DNA of 64,000 bases. It comes from an uncultured Poribacteria bacterium. Its GTDB lineage: Bacteria; Poribacteria; WGA-4E; PCPOR2b. Below the pieces are notes generated by a model. The model ran no database searches, was not told the DNA's origin, and saw only the letters and a list, made by a program, of their open reading frames with translations. Made by a program: the position numbers and the translations under genes. Shown here piece after piece: positions 53,610 through 61,916 of the stretch. Numbering within the stretch: position 1 is the first letter of the stretch; each line of letters opens with the position of its first letter. The stretch covers positions 372,001-436,000 of the forward strand of contig OY282444.1 of NCBI GenBank assembly GCA_958296125.1. The letters run 5' to 3'.

Positions 53610-54626
53610 ATGATTCGCGAAGCAATCCAAAAAGTTGTCGATGGACAAGACTTAATCGAGCGTGAAACTGTTGACACCATGAACGAAATTATGAGCGGCG
53701 AAGCGACATCGGCACAAGTTGCTTCGTTCATCACTGCTCTCCGAATTAAGGGCGAAACGATTGAAGAAATCACCGGTGCGGCGCGTGTCATGCGTGAAAA
53801 ATCGACGAAGATTCACACCAAGCACCCTTTTGTCGTCGATACTTGCGGCACAGGTGGAGATGGGGCGCATACGTTCAACATTTCAACGACCGCGGCGTGT
53901 GTTGTGGCGGGAACGGGCATTCCGGTGGCGAAACATGGTAGCCGAGCCGTTTCAAGCCAGAGTGGGGGGGCTGATGTCCTCAAAGCGTTGGGCGTAAACA
54001 TTGAAATCGGACCGGAACAGGTTGGAGCGTGTCTTGATGATGTGGGACTCGGATTTCTCTTTGCTGTTACATTGCACGGCGCGATGAAGTATGCGATCGG
54101 CCCCCGCCGAGAGATTGGGATCCGGACAATTTTCAATGCGCTCGGTCCGCTCACAAATCCCGCTGGTGCACCAGCGCAGGTCCTTGGTGTCTACGCGCCG
54201 GTATTGACAGAGTCCTTGGCACATGTCCTCAAGAATTTTGGGACTCAGCGTGCGTTTGTCGTGCATGGCGGAGACGGTTTGGACGAAATCACAACGACGA
54301 CAACGACTCAGGTTTCGGAGTTGGCAAATGGCACAGTCAATACATACACGCTTGATCCGACGGAATTAGGCATCCCAAGGGCACAGTCCAGCGACCTCAA
54401 AGGTGGAACGCCAGCGGAAAACGCAGAAATGACGTTGAACGTCCTCAAAGGTGAAAAGGGTCCCAAGCGAGACATTGTGTTGCTCAATGCAGCGGCGGCG
54501 ATTGTTGCGGGTGAGAAAGCAGCGGACCTCACAGCGGGACTCGCAGCGGCAGCCGAATCTATTGATTCCGGGCGAGCGTTGGAGAAATTGGACCGGTTGA
54601 AGGCGAAATCGAATGAGGCAGTTTAA
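53610..54626 (+). CDS. trpD: Anthranilate phosphoribosyltransferase
   Basis: 338 residues from ATG 53610, which has AGGAG nine bases upstream; the frame is open further 5' without a site. PRPP-binding motif VVDTCGTGGDGAHTFNIST, then KHGSRAVSSQSGGADVLKAL, GPRREIGIRTIFNALGPLTN and VVHGGDGLDEIT. It joins anthranilate to PRPP in tryptophan synthesis. No other trp gene is in the window, so the pathway is scattered. Length is normal. Confidence 0.96.
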   Translation: MIREAIQKVVDGQDLIERETVDTMNEIMSGEATSAQVASFITALRIKGETIEEITGAARVMREKSTKIHTKHPFVVDTCGTGGDGAHTFNISTTAACVVAGTGIPVAKHGSRAVSSQSGGADVLKALGVNIEIGPEQVGACLDDVGLGFLFAVTLHGAMKYAIGPRREIGIRTIFNALGPLTNPAGAPAQVLGVYAPVLTESLAHVLKNFGTQRAFVVHGGDGLDEITTTTTTQVSELANGTVNTYTLDPTELGIPRAQSSDLKGGTPAENAEMTLNVLKGEKGPKRDIVLLNAAAAIVAGEKAADLTAGLAAAAESIDSGRALEKLDRLKAKSNEAV

Positions 54627-54725
54627 GGTTGAGCGGAATCTGATTTTCTGCTAGAATCTCAACATCGGCTTTTATCGCTGATATATGGTGTGATCTGGAA
54701 GTAGAATTAAACAGGGAGGATTCAA

Positions 54726-55664
54726 ATGGCTCAGTTATCTAAAGCAACCCTCGGACGGACGGGACTTGACGTGACTCGCTTGAGTTACGGTGCGATGGAG
54801 ATACGGTCAGAGTGGGCTGGTAACGATGATCGTCCGCTGACCGAAACCCAGGCGGAGGCGGTCCTCAATACGCTGTTAGATGCCGGAATCAACTTCATTG
54901 ATACCGCCGACTGTTACGGTCGCAGTGAAGAGTACATCGGCAGATTTATCTCCCACCGCCGCAATGAATACTACTTGGCGAGCAAGTGTGGCTGCCACCC
55001 TGATCACGGGCAGAAGCACTTAGGTTGGGTCGGCAAAATTTGGACCAAGGAGAACGTCCACCGCGGCGTGGACGAAAGCCTGCGGCGGCTGAAAACGGAC
55101 TATCTTGATGTGATGCAATTCCACGGTGCAACGGTAGAAGATTGCGAAAAAGGGGCCGTGATCGATGCGTTGAACGAGGCGCGAGAACAGGGAAAGGTGC
55201 GCTGGATCGGGACATCGTCCGCGCTTGAACATAAGCCGACCTTTCTTGAGTGGGGTTCGTTCGATGTGTTTCAGCTTGGGTATTCCGCCCTGGATCGCAC
55301 CACCGAAAACTTTATCACCGAGGCAGCGAACGCGGGGACTGGGATGATTATCCGGGGCGGCGTGGCCCAGGGCGAACCGGGAGAAGGCAGAGGGAATGCT
55401 GACAGATGGCAGCAGGTGTTCGACGAGGCAAAGTTGGATGAACTTCGTGAGGAAGGTGAGAGCCGCACTGCGTTTATTTTACGCTTTACCCTTAGCCATC
55501 CACATGTTCATACGACCATCGTGGGGACACGGAATGTTGACCATCTGCTTGAGAACGTCCGAACCGCTGAACGGGGCCCGTTGGCACCGGAGGTTTACGC
55601 AGAGGCAAAGCGTCGCCTTGATGCAATCGGGATGACCCCGGCGGAATCGCTCGAAAAAACGTAG
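54726..55664 (+). CDS. Aldo/keto reductase
   Basis: 312 residues. Catalytic tetrad visible: Asp and Tyr in FIDTADCYGRSEEYIG, Lys in YYLASKCGC, His in DVMQFHGATVED. Start strands LSKATLGRTGLDVTRLSYGA. The NADPH-binding end is HPHVHTTIVGTRNVDHLLEN. Belongs to the bacterial type that reduces sugar or steroid carbonyls. GGGAGGATT precedes the ATG. Role not assignable. Confidence 0.93.
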   Translation: MAQLSKATLGRTGLDVTRLSYGAMEIRSEWAGNDDRPLTETQAEAVLNTLLDAGINFIDTADCYGRSEEYIGRFISHRRNEYYLASKCGCHPDHGQKHLGWVGKIWTKENVHRGVDESLRRLKTDYLDVMQFHGATVEDCEKGAVIDALNEAREQGKVRWIGTSSALEHKPTFLEWGSFDVFQLGYSALDRTTENFITEAANAGTGMIIRGGVAQGEPGEGRGNADRWQQVFDEAKLDELREEGESRTAFILRFTLSHPHVHTTIVGTRNVDHLLENVRTAERGPLAPEVYAEAKRRLDAIGMTPAESLEKT

Positions 55665-55722
55665 TTGGCTAATTGCGTTATTTTAGACTGTATTTCTCTT
55701 TAACGTTGGAGGGTCATAATCA

Positions 55723-56568
55723 ATGATGCTAGGTGCACATGTTTCCGCCGCTGGCGGTTTGCACAATTCAATTCGGAACGGGGAAAAATTGGAATGTGAA
55801 GCCATCCAGATTTTCCTGAAAAATCCAAACCGCTGGGTCGGCAAGGAGCCCGCCGAATCGGACATAGAACAATTTCGGGAGGCATGGGCGGCATCTGACA
55901 CTGTTCGCGCGGGACTTGTCCACGACATCCACCTAACCAACCTCGCCTCTCCCAAGCAGGATGTCCTTGAGAACTCTCGTAAACAGTTTCGTTCACAAAT
56001 GGAGCTCGCGGATTCCTGTGGGCTTCGGTATATCGTGACCCATCTAGGGGCGCATCTCAACACCGGCGAAGCGGAGGGTTTGAAGGTATTGAGCGGTAGT
56101 CTAAATGAGCTCTTTGAGCAAACGGCGGGTGGAAGCGTTATTATCTTATTGGAAACAACAGCCGGACAAGGAACAAATCTGGGATACTGCTTTGAGCACC
56201 TGCGTGAGATTATTGATGAATCGAAATATCCTGAAAGGTTGGGTGTCTGTTTCGATACCTGTCACGTTTTCGCGGCGGGATACGATTTGCGGACCGAAGC
56301 TGATTATCACCGGACGTTTAATCAATTCGATCAAATTGTCGGGTTGGATCGGTTGCTTGCGTTCCATCTCAACGATGCAAAATCGCAGTATGGCAGCCGG
56401 GTTGACCGCCACGAGCACATCGGCGCAGGTAACATCGGGATAACACCGTTCCAACTGCTTGCCAACGACCCGCGTTTTGAGAAGACCCCAATGATTATCG
56501 AGACGCCAAAGATGGAAACAATGCATGCAACCAATCTGGCGGTGTTGAGAGGATTAGTGAAAAATTGA
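55723..56568 (+). CDS. nfo: Deoxyribonuclease IV (AP endonuclease)
   Basis: 281 residues. All three AP-endonuclease family 2 signatures are clear: ECEAIQIFLKNPNRW, GVCFDTCHVFAAGYDL and HLNDAKSQYGSRVDRHEHIG. N-terminal LGAHVSAAGGLHNSI. The enzyme cuts 5' to abasic sites in base-excision repair and carries a three-zinc centre. Start at 55723 or the adjacent ATG at 55726. It leads a compact operon: a zinc-ribbon gene begins one base after its stop. Confidence 0.95.
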   Translation: MMLGAHVSAAGGLHNSIRNGEKLECEAIQIFLKNPNRWVGKEPAESDIEQFREAWAASDTVRAGLVHDIHLTNLASPKQDVLENSRKQFRSQMELADSCGLRYIVTHLGAHLNTGEAEGLKVLSGSLNELFEQTAGGSVIILLETTAGQGTNLGYCFEHLREIIDESKYPERLGVCFDTCHVFAAGYDLRTEADYHRTFNQFDQIVGLDRLLAFHLNDAKSQYGSRVDRHEHIGAGNIGITPFQLLANDPRFEKTPMIIETPKMETMHATNLAVLRGLVKN

Positions 56569-56569
56569 T

Positions 56570-56749
56570 ATGGCCATCGGTCCTTTAGAAATTCTGATTC
56601 TGCTCACCGTTTTTCTGGGCATCCTTCTTGTTTCCCGTCGTCAAACCAAGCGGATTTGTCCCCGATGTGGTTTTGCGATTCGGTCGTATACCCCTGAGTG
56701 CCCTGAATGCGGGCTAGTTTTTCCGAAGAAGGAAGGGTTGCGTTCATGA
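56570..56749 (+). CDS. Tiny membrane protein with zinc ribbon
   Basis: 59 residues. One membrane segment (LEILILLTVFLGILLVSRRQ) is followed by two Cys pairs, RICPRCGFAIRSYTPECPEC, a zinc-ribbon/rubredoxin-like knuckle, and a short basic tail. It starts one base after the nfo stop codon and its TGA overlaps the ATG of the next gene (ATGA, 56746-56749), so translation is coupled. Orientation by the positive-inside rule puts the zinc ribbon in the cytoplasm. Too small for default gene finders. Function unknown; the operon suggests a nucleic-acid or nucleotide role. Confidence 0.8.
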   Translation: MAIGPLEILILLTVFLGILLVSRRQTKRICPRCGFAIRSYTPECPECGLVFPKKEGLRS

Positions 56750-57510
56750 AGATTACGTTTCTCGGCACAGGCACATCGCACGGTGTTCCGATGATTGCTT
56801 GTCATTGTGCTGTCTGCCAATCAAAAGACCCCAAAAATCACCGCACCCGTCCCTCAATTGTTATAACCCTTGACAACGACAAAAACATCCTTGTGGATAC
56901 CTCACCGGAGCTTCGGCTTCAAGTTATCCGATGCGGCATTGACCACATCGACACCATTCTTTTTACCCACGCGCACGCAGACCACCTGCACGGGCTTGAT
57001 GATGTCCGTGCGTATTCTGAGATTCAAGGTGCCTCCATCGCTTGTTACGGCAACCCCGAAACCCTCGACCGTCTCAGCACTGTTTTTGAATACGCCTTTC
57101 GGCTTCAACACCTCGGCGGTGGTATCCCGCAACTAGAACTGGTAACGATTGATGGTCCATTTCAGCTATTCGGCGTTGAATTTGTTCCCATTGACCTGCT
57201 ACATGGAACGACGGAGGTGCTCGGATTTCGGATTGGTGATTTTGCCTACGCCACTGACTGCAACCAGATTTCACCGATCTCAATGGATTTGCTGAGCGAT
57301 CTCGAAGTGCTAGTGCTCGATGCCATCCGATGGGAGCCGCCGCATCCGACTCATTTCACAATTCCAGAATCGTTGGAAATTGTGAAACAACTCAATCCCA
57401 AACAGACCTATTTTACGCACATGACTCACGGTGTGGAACATCACTCGACAAATGCACTCCTACCCGAAAATGTTCAACTTGCCTATGACGGATTGGTGGT
57501 GGAGGTTTAA
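56746..57510 (+). CDS. Metallo-beta-lactamase-fold hydrolase, PhnP-like
   Basis: 254 residues from the ATG that overlaps the zinc-ribbon stop. Opens with KITFLGTGTSHGVPMIACHC and a third Cys (AVC), the extra zinc site of PhnP-type enzymes. The catalytic motif is LFTHAHADHLHGLDDVR; further metal ligands are in DLLHGTTEVLG, AYATDC and THMTHGVEHHS. PhnP cleaves cyclic ribose phosphates; others of this group act on lipoate or cyclic nucleotides. Third gene of the nfo operon. Confidence 0.9.
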   Translation: MKITFLGTGTSHGVPMIACHCAVCQSKDPKNHRTRPSIVITLDNDKNILVDTSPELRLQVIRCGIDHIDTILFTHAHADHLHGLDDVRAYSEIQGASIACYGNPETLDRLSTVFEYAFRLQHLGGGIPQLELVTIDGPFQLFGVEFVPIDLLHGTTEVLGFRIGDFAYATDCNQISPISMDLLSDLEVLVLDAIRWEPPHPTHFTIPESLEIVKQLNPKQTYFTHMTHGVEHHSTNALLPENVQLAYDGLVVEV

Positions 57511-57583
57511 GGACAGCGGAAACAGATGGACGGTGCGCGCCAAATGATGCCGATTGTGGCTTGCAGGGGAGATATATGAACCG

Positions 57584-58342
57584 TCAGCCATTGCTAGATG
57601 TTGAACACATTTTCGCCTTAACTTCTCGGAGAACGGATTCGTCACGCCACGGCGGGATGTGCGCTTCCAGTGTTTTCGTCTCCAAAGCCACCCCGGAGCA
57701 ATTCGACGCTAGCACCTCAAAAATCTTATTTGCCACGATCCGGTGTCCGAGGTCGTTCGCGTGCACGCCATCATGGTGGACGAGCCAATCCGCGTCGCGG
57801 TATGATGCCAGCAAGTCAACGAAAAGGCATTCACACGCATCAGCAACCTGCTCAATCGCATCGTTGTAGCGATAGAAGAGATTGAGGTCGGCGTGACTCC
57901 AGCGTTCGCCGCCGCAGGTGAAGTCGTTCATATAATACGGGCCCAGCAAGACGATCAACGGTTGAATTTGCTCCCGTATACGCCGGATGATATCGCGCAT
58001 CTCTTCACAAAAGAGATTAATCGGTGTGCCGCCACGCGCATCGTTGAGTCCGTAGGAAATGACCAACAGATCCGGTCGGTTCTCAATAACGTGTCTGTCG
58101 ATGCGTTCGTTGGCGGCGGGGTTTTGATCGGATTCGAGATAGGCAGGGCCCTTGGTCGAGATTAGGTTAGCACCGATGCCTACGTTGACCAACTCCACAG
58201 GGACACGCTGAAACTCGTTGATGAGTCGTGCCAACTGATTTGCCCAACACCGCTCGCGGATACTGGACCAGCCGCCGGCGGTTGTACTCTCTCCAATAGT
58301 AACTAGCTTTTGAAACGCTTTGGTCCACCAATCTTTTTTCAT
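57584..58342 (-). CDS. SGNH/GDSL-type esterase-like hydrolase
   Basis: 252 residues. Block I reads TIGESTTAGGWSS (GES in place of GDS), block III SYGLNDARGG (G-x-N-D), and block V HHDGVHANDLGHRI (D-x-x-H). The catalytic Ser, Asn and His/Asp are therefore all present. No signal peptide. Family members cleave acyl or acetyl esters from lipids or sugars. Convergent with the nfo operon; the neighbours do not point to a substrate. Confidence 0.88.
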   Translation of the reverse strand: MKKDWWTKAFQKLVTIGESTTAGGWSSIRERCWANQLARLINEFQRVPVELVNVGIGANLISTKGPAYLESDQNPAANERIDRHVIENRPDLLVISYGLNDARGGTPINLFCEEMRDIIRRIREQIQPLIVLLGPYYMNDFTCGGERWSHADLNLFYRYNDAIEQVADACECLFVDLLASYRDADWLVHHDGVHANDLGHRIVANKIFEVLASNCSGVALETKTLEAHIPPWRDESVLREVKAKMCSTSSNG

Positions 58343-58417
58343 TCGTATGTGCCCTCCCAGAAATAAGCTGATGACTTGTCTATTGCTCCCCCAACCAATT
58401 ATACCGCAGCGGCAAAT

Positions 58418-58469
58418 GAGGGGCGTGCATAATTATTGTCTGAATCATGGATTCAGCTGCACGCTCCTC
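58418..58469. repeat. Two-tier hairpin between divergent genes
   Basis: Outer arms GAGGGGCGTGCA/TGCACGCTCCTC (58418-58429 with 58458-58469, one mismatch) enclose an inner perfect hairpin CTGAATC-ATG-GATTCAG (58440-58456). The inner word is related to the dispersed repeat at 48751. The rest of the 58343-58673 gap shows nothing else. Confidence 0.65.
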
Positions 58470-58673
58470 AATTAAAAGATCGTCCCAAAAGATATAAAAT
58501 GCTACGATGATTTAGTCTATGGGGTTCTCCTATTTAAGAAGTTTGTTTTCGTAGACAGATATTCTAACGGAAATCTCATGGATATTCAACTAGCAACTTG
58601 CGTTAATATAAAAAGGGTGTCAGGTGGTTATCGCCAGCTTTGATGCGAGTATGCTTGAATTGGAAAGGAGGAA

Positions 58674-59684
58674 ATGAATATGCTTCTTGGGAAAAGCGAT
58701 GCCATGCAAACCATTCACACGACAATTCACCAACTCTGCAACAACAGTAGAATACCGGTTTTGATTATAGGTGAAAGCGGTGTCGGTAAAGAATTGGTCG
58801 CCCAAGCCATTCATTTTGGAGGCCCACGCGCATCCCGACCATTTGTGCCAGTCAACTGCAGTTCAGTTACCGCTACACTGTCGGAGTCCATTTTCTTCGG
58901 TCATGTCCAGGGGGCGTTTACCGGAGCAACGGGGGATCATAAAGGCTACTTTGAAACTGCCAACGGCGGAACGCTGTTCCTCGACGAAGTGGGTGATATG
59001 TCAATTGAAAATCAGATTACACTCCTCCGCGTGCTCGACGATGGGGTCATCACCCCGATTGGTGCAACAATGAGCAAAAAGGTGGATGCCCGGGTGATAG
59101 CCGCTACCAATACCGACCTCCCAGCCAAGGTTGGGGCGGGGTTGTTTCGGTCAGATCTCTACCAACGCTTGGCTGGCATGATAATTTGGATTCCGCCCCT
59201 ACGTGAGCGAACAGAAGATATCCTGCTCATTGTCGAATACCACTTGAGTGAGTTTGCGGCTCAAATGGGCGTGCCCCCTCCACCATTGAGTCCTGAAGCG
59301 GTAGCGGCTTTGGAGACATACGTCTTCCCGGGGAATGTGCGTGAACTGATACACATCATCGAACATGCCGTAGTAATAAGCGACGGCGCAGAGATTCAAC
59401 CCAAACATCTACATTTTCAGCCCCCTCACATTGGCGGCCCTTCCTCGCCAGTAACAAGAATTAATGAAGCCAATCCGTTGAATGCCCCTGCTTCTGTAAC
59501 CCATTTGGCCTCAGACATGAGCGAAGCTCCCTTCTTGCCATTGAAAGAGGCATTGGTGCGTTATGAACGCCAGTATCTCTATCAGGTGTTAGAGTGGACA
59601 GGTGGGAATAAGGCGGCAGCGGCGCGTCTGCTGAATATACCCCGACGAACATTGTATCGAAAATTAGCCAAGTACCATTTGTGA
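58674..59684 (+). CDS. Sigma-54-dependent activator (NtrC-type AAA+ and Fis HTH, no sensor domain)
   Basis: 336 residues. The AAA+ domain begins at once: Walker A IGESGVGKELVAQAIH, GAFTGA loop in VQGAFTGATGDHKG, Walker B GGTLFLDEVGDM, arginine-finger region RSDLYQRLAGMIIWIPPLRE. C-terminal Fis-type helix-turn-helix: GGNKAAAARLLNIPRRTLYR. There is no receiver, GAF or PAS domain, so activity must be controlled by level or by another protein. AGGAGG lies only two or three bases before ATG 58674; ATG 58680 has the better spacing. A consensus sigma-54 promoter lies 215 bp downstream of its stop and faces a pair of duplicated genes. Confidence 0.95.
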   Translation: MNMLLGKSDAMQTIHTTIHQLCNNSRIPVLIIGESGVGKELVAQAIHFGGPRASRPFVPVNCSSVTATLSESIFFGHVQGAFTGATGDHKGYFETANGGTLFLDEVGDMSIENQITLLRVLDDGVITPIGATMSKKVDARVIAATNTDLPAKVGAGLFRSDLYQRLAGMIIWIPPLRERTEDILLIVEYHLSEFAAQMGVPPPPLSPEAVAALETYVFPGNVRELIHIIEHAVVISDGAEIQPKHLHFQPPHIGGPSSPVTRINEANPLNAPASVTHLASDMSEAPFLPLKEALVRYERQYLYQVLEWTGGNKAAAARLLNIPRRTLYRKLAKYHL

Positions 59685-59700
59685 TCGAGGGGCGTGACAA

Positions 59701-59789
59701 AAGGGGGCACGTGGTGTGACGAAATCGGGCACTGAATGTCCTTTTTTGGCACACCTTCCCTCCTTAATGCGGTGCTTGTTTGCCCCCTT
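59701..59789. promoter_or_regulatory. Nested inverted repeats upstream of the sigma-54 promoter (possible activator sites)
   Basis: AAGGGGGCA (59701-59709) pairs with TGCCCCCTT (59781-59789), and inside it GGTGTG (59713-59718) pairs with CACACC (59750-59755). The word GGCAC recurs five times between 59700 and 59835. The block lies about 110-200 bp before the -12 element, the usual range of enhancer sites for sigma-54 activators. Confidence 0.4.
59727..59747 (+). terminator. Weak intrinsic terminator after the sigma-54 activator
   Basis: GGGCA-CTGAA-TGTCC (one G-T pair) followed by six T, 43 bp after the stop codon of the activator. It overlaps the nested repeats above, so either reading is possible. 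Confidence 0.4.
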
Positions 59790-59898
59790 AACAAAAAAAT
59801 AAAGAATGTGTAGTGGGCACTTTGATTCAGGCACCGTCAGGATTTCGAGCGTCACGTCGCAGCATAGCGGTGGAAGGAATAGGGTGCAGAAGAAAAGG

Positions 59899-59914
59899 TG
59901 GCACATAAATTGCT
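59899..59914 (+). promoter_or_regulatory. Sigma-54 (-24/-12) promoter
   Basis: TGGCAC (59899-59904), five bases, TTGCT (59910-59914). GG and GC are separated by exactly ten bases as required, and both boxes match the consensus fully. Expected transcript start near 59926, about 150 nt before the first of the duplicated genes. Confidence 0.82.
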
Positions 59915-60074
59915 AGTATTATGTCGTCAGTTATCTAAGATGGCGGTTGGACTCACATTTGGCGAGCCAGAGCATGGCGAATCATCTATCAACTGCCCAT
60001 GTCCAATAAGCAAACCTATCATGGTTTCATGGTTTTTTTGCCACAATCCATCTGTGCCTATGGAGGTTCAATAT

Positions 60075-60854
60075 ATGAAAATGTTACTTGAAATCTTACG
60101 AGAGCCTTTAGTTATTGGTGCATCTATCGCAGCAGTGCTTATCGTTGCTGGAACCTACCCTTTGAGCCATTGGCTTTACGGAGAGCTTGACGTTGACCCA
60201 ATTCCTGTTAATACCCATGTGTCAGGTGCAATAGACACTTCTACCTCTGCAGCTAACATAGACTTGCCAGATTTAACGTATACAACTGATGAACTAACAC
60301 CAGAACAGTCAACCGATTCAGATGAGGAGTCATCAGCGTCCGAATCAGATGCCTACGAGTTAACACCAGAAGATGAAGCCCTGCTCCTAGAACACTTCCG
60401 AGAAACCTTGCCTCCCCTGAAGCGTGAATCGCCCCATGGGTTTGGTCCCTACCCTGATATTCCGCCGGACTACCCGCGCCAGAATCTATGGGACGAGTTG
60501 GAACGACTGGACGAGGTAGCGGGTAGGGAGCTCGGTCGTTCAAGTATAGATCATGAGTTAATGCATCGAGTCCTGATAAAACTTTGGAATCAGGGTAAGA
60601 AGGCGGAAGGCGCAGTTTTGGATAGTGATAATGGCAGGGTCTATCCGATGTATGAAGATACTGTTTATGTGAAATGGACAGAAGTTGAAGAAGATAATGG
60701 CAATATTGATAGATACATAGGACGTTATCGCTGCCATCCTTCACTAAAAGACTATAGAGACGCTGTTGAGATGGGGACCCAGCCAAGTTGGATCAAAGTT
60801 GTTGCTATGGAGGATGGAGGTGTTGACCCATATTCATTCCTTGATTTACCTTGA
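60075..60854 (+). CDS. Membrane-anchored acidic protein, tandem copy 1
   Basis: 259 residues from ATG 60075, which has GGAGG eight bases upstream; longer starts at 59898 or 60061 run through the ribosome site and promoter. An N-terminal membrane anchor (EPLVIGASIAAVLIVAGTYP) is followed by an acidic linker rich in Ser, Asp and Glu (TPEQSTDSDEESSASESDAY), then a C-terminal domain with HGFGPYPDIPPDYPRQNLWD and YEDTVYVKWTEVEEDNG. No known family recognised. First gene behind the sigma-54 promoter, so a target of the adjacent activator is likely. The linker and anchor suggest an envelope protein. Confidence 0.82.
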   Translation: MKMLLEILREPLVIGASIAAVLIVAGTYPLSHWLYGELDVDPIPVNTHVSGAIDTSTSAANIDLPDLTYTTDELTPEQSTDSDEESSASESDAYELTPEDEALLLEHFRETLPPLKRESPHGFGPYPDIPPDYPRQNLWDELERLDEVAGRELGRSSIDHELMHRVLIKLWNQGKKAEGAVLDSDNGRVYPMYEDTVYVKWTEVEEDNGNIDRYIGRYRCHPSLKDYRDAVEMGTQPSWIKVVAMEDGGVDPYSFLDLP

Positions 60855-61006
60855 GCCACTCTGTTGATCTGTTAGTACCTATATGAATCTGTACACGCTA
60901 GAAGGACTGGTCAATGGTGAATCATCTATCAACTGCCCATGTCCAATAAGCAAACCTATCATGGTTTTTTTGCCACAATCCATCTGTGCCTATGGAGGTT
61001 CAATAT

Positions 61007-61786
61007 ATGAAAATGTTACTTGAAATCTTACGAGAGCCTTTAGTTATTGGTGCATCTATCGCAGCAGTGCTTATCGTTGCTGGAACCTACCCTTTGAGCC
61101 ATTGGCTTTACGGAGAGCTTGACGTTGACCCAATTCCTGTTAATACCCATGTGTCAGGTGTAATAGACACTCCTACCCCTGCAGCTGACATAGACTTGCC
61201 AGATTTAACGTATACAACTGATGAACTAACACCAGAACAGTCAACCGATTCAGATGAGGAGTCATCAGCGTCCGAATCAGATGCCTACGAGTTAACACCA
61301 GAAGATGAAGCCCTGCTCCTAGAACACTTCCGAGAAACCTTGCCTCCCCTGAAGCGTGAATCCCCGCATGGGTTTGGTCCCTACCCTGATATTCCGCCGG
61401 ACTACCCGCGCCAGAATCTATGGGACGAGTTGGAACGACTGGACGAGGTAGCGGGTAGGGAGCTCGGTCGTTCAAGTATAAATCATGAGTTAATGCATCG
61501 AGTCCTGATAAAACTTTGGAATCAGGGTAAGAAGGCGGAAGGCGCAGTTTTGGATAGTGATAATGGTAGGGTCTATCCGATGTATGAAGATACTGTTTAT
61601 GTGAAATGGACAGAAGTTGAAGAAGATAATGGCAATATTGATAGATACATAGGACGTTATCGCTGCCATCCTTCACTAAAAGACTATAGAGACGCTGTTG
61701 AGATGGGGACCCAGCCAAGTTGGATCAAAGTTGTTGCTATGGAGGATGGAGGTGCTGACCCATATTCATTCCTTGATTTACCTTGA
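61007..61786 (+). CDS. Membrane-anchored acidic protein, tandem copy 2
   Basis: Same length as copy 1 (259 residues) and the same GGAGG site before ATG 61007. By eye only six residues differ: four in the linker (VSGVIDTPTPAADI against VSGAIDTSTSAANI), SIN for SID, and GGA for GGV. All differences are conservative and both frames are intact, so the duplication is recent or is kept by gene conversion. It has no sigma-54 promoter of its own and would depend on read-through from copy 1. Confidence 0.82.
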   Translation: MKMLLEILREPLVIGASIAAVLIVAGTYPLSHWLYGELDVDPIPVNTHVSGVIDTPTPAADIDLPDLTYTTDELTPEQSTDSDEESSASESDAYELTPEDEALLLEHFRETLPPLKRESPHGFGPYPDIPPDYPRQNLWDELERLDEVAGRELGRSSINHELMHRVLIKLWNQGKKAEGAVLDSDNGRVYPMYEDTVYVKWTEVEEDNGNIDRYIGRYRCHPSLKDYRDAVEMGTQPSWIKVVAMEDGGADPYSFLDLP

Positions 61787-61916
61787 GCCACAGCACAGAC
61801 GGCGTATTCGCGCGTCAGTATTCTCTATGGTAACGAAAATGTAACGAGAAACATAGGGAAAGACCAGGTCAATATCAGGTCTAAAAGGTTTAATAAACGC
61901 TAGAGGAGGTGTAACC

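Larger units (their letters stand above)
59975..61793. repeat. Tandem duplication of about 0.93 kb
   Basis: Copy one (about 59975-60861) and copy two (about 60915-61793) are nearly identical, including some 90 bp before the gene. Copy two lacks eight bases of a local TTTCATGG duplication, so the offset goes from 940 to 932. The sigma-54 promoter lies outside the duplicated unit. Confidence 0.95.

Noticed and set aside
60253-60786. Long antisense frame of 177 codons within duplicated gene 1 (and 181 codons at 61173-61718 in copy 2)
   Set aside because: Antisense to a gene with a good ribosome site and sigma-54 promoter; conserved between copies only because the DNA is duplicated; no ribosome site.
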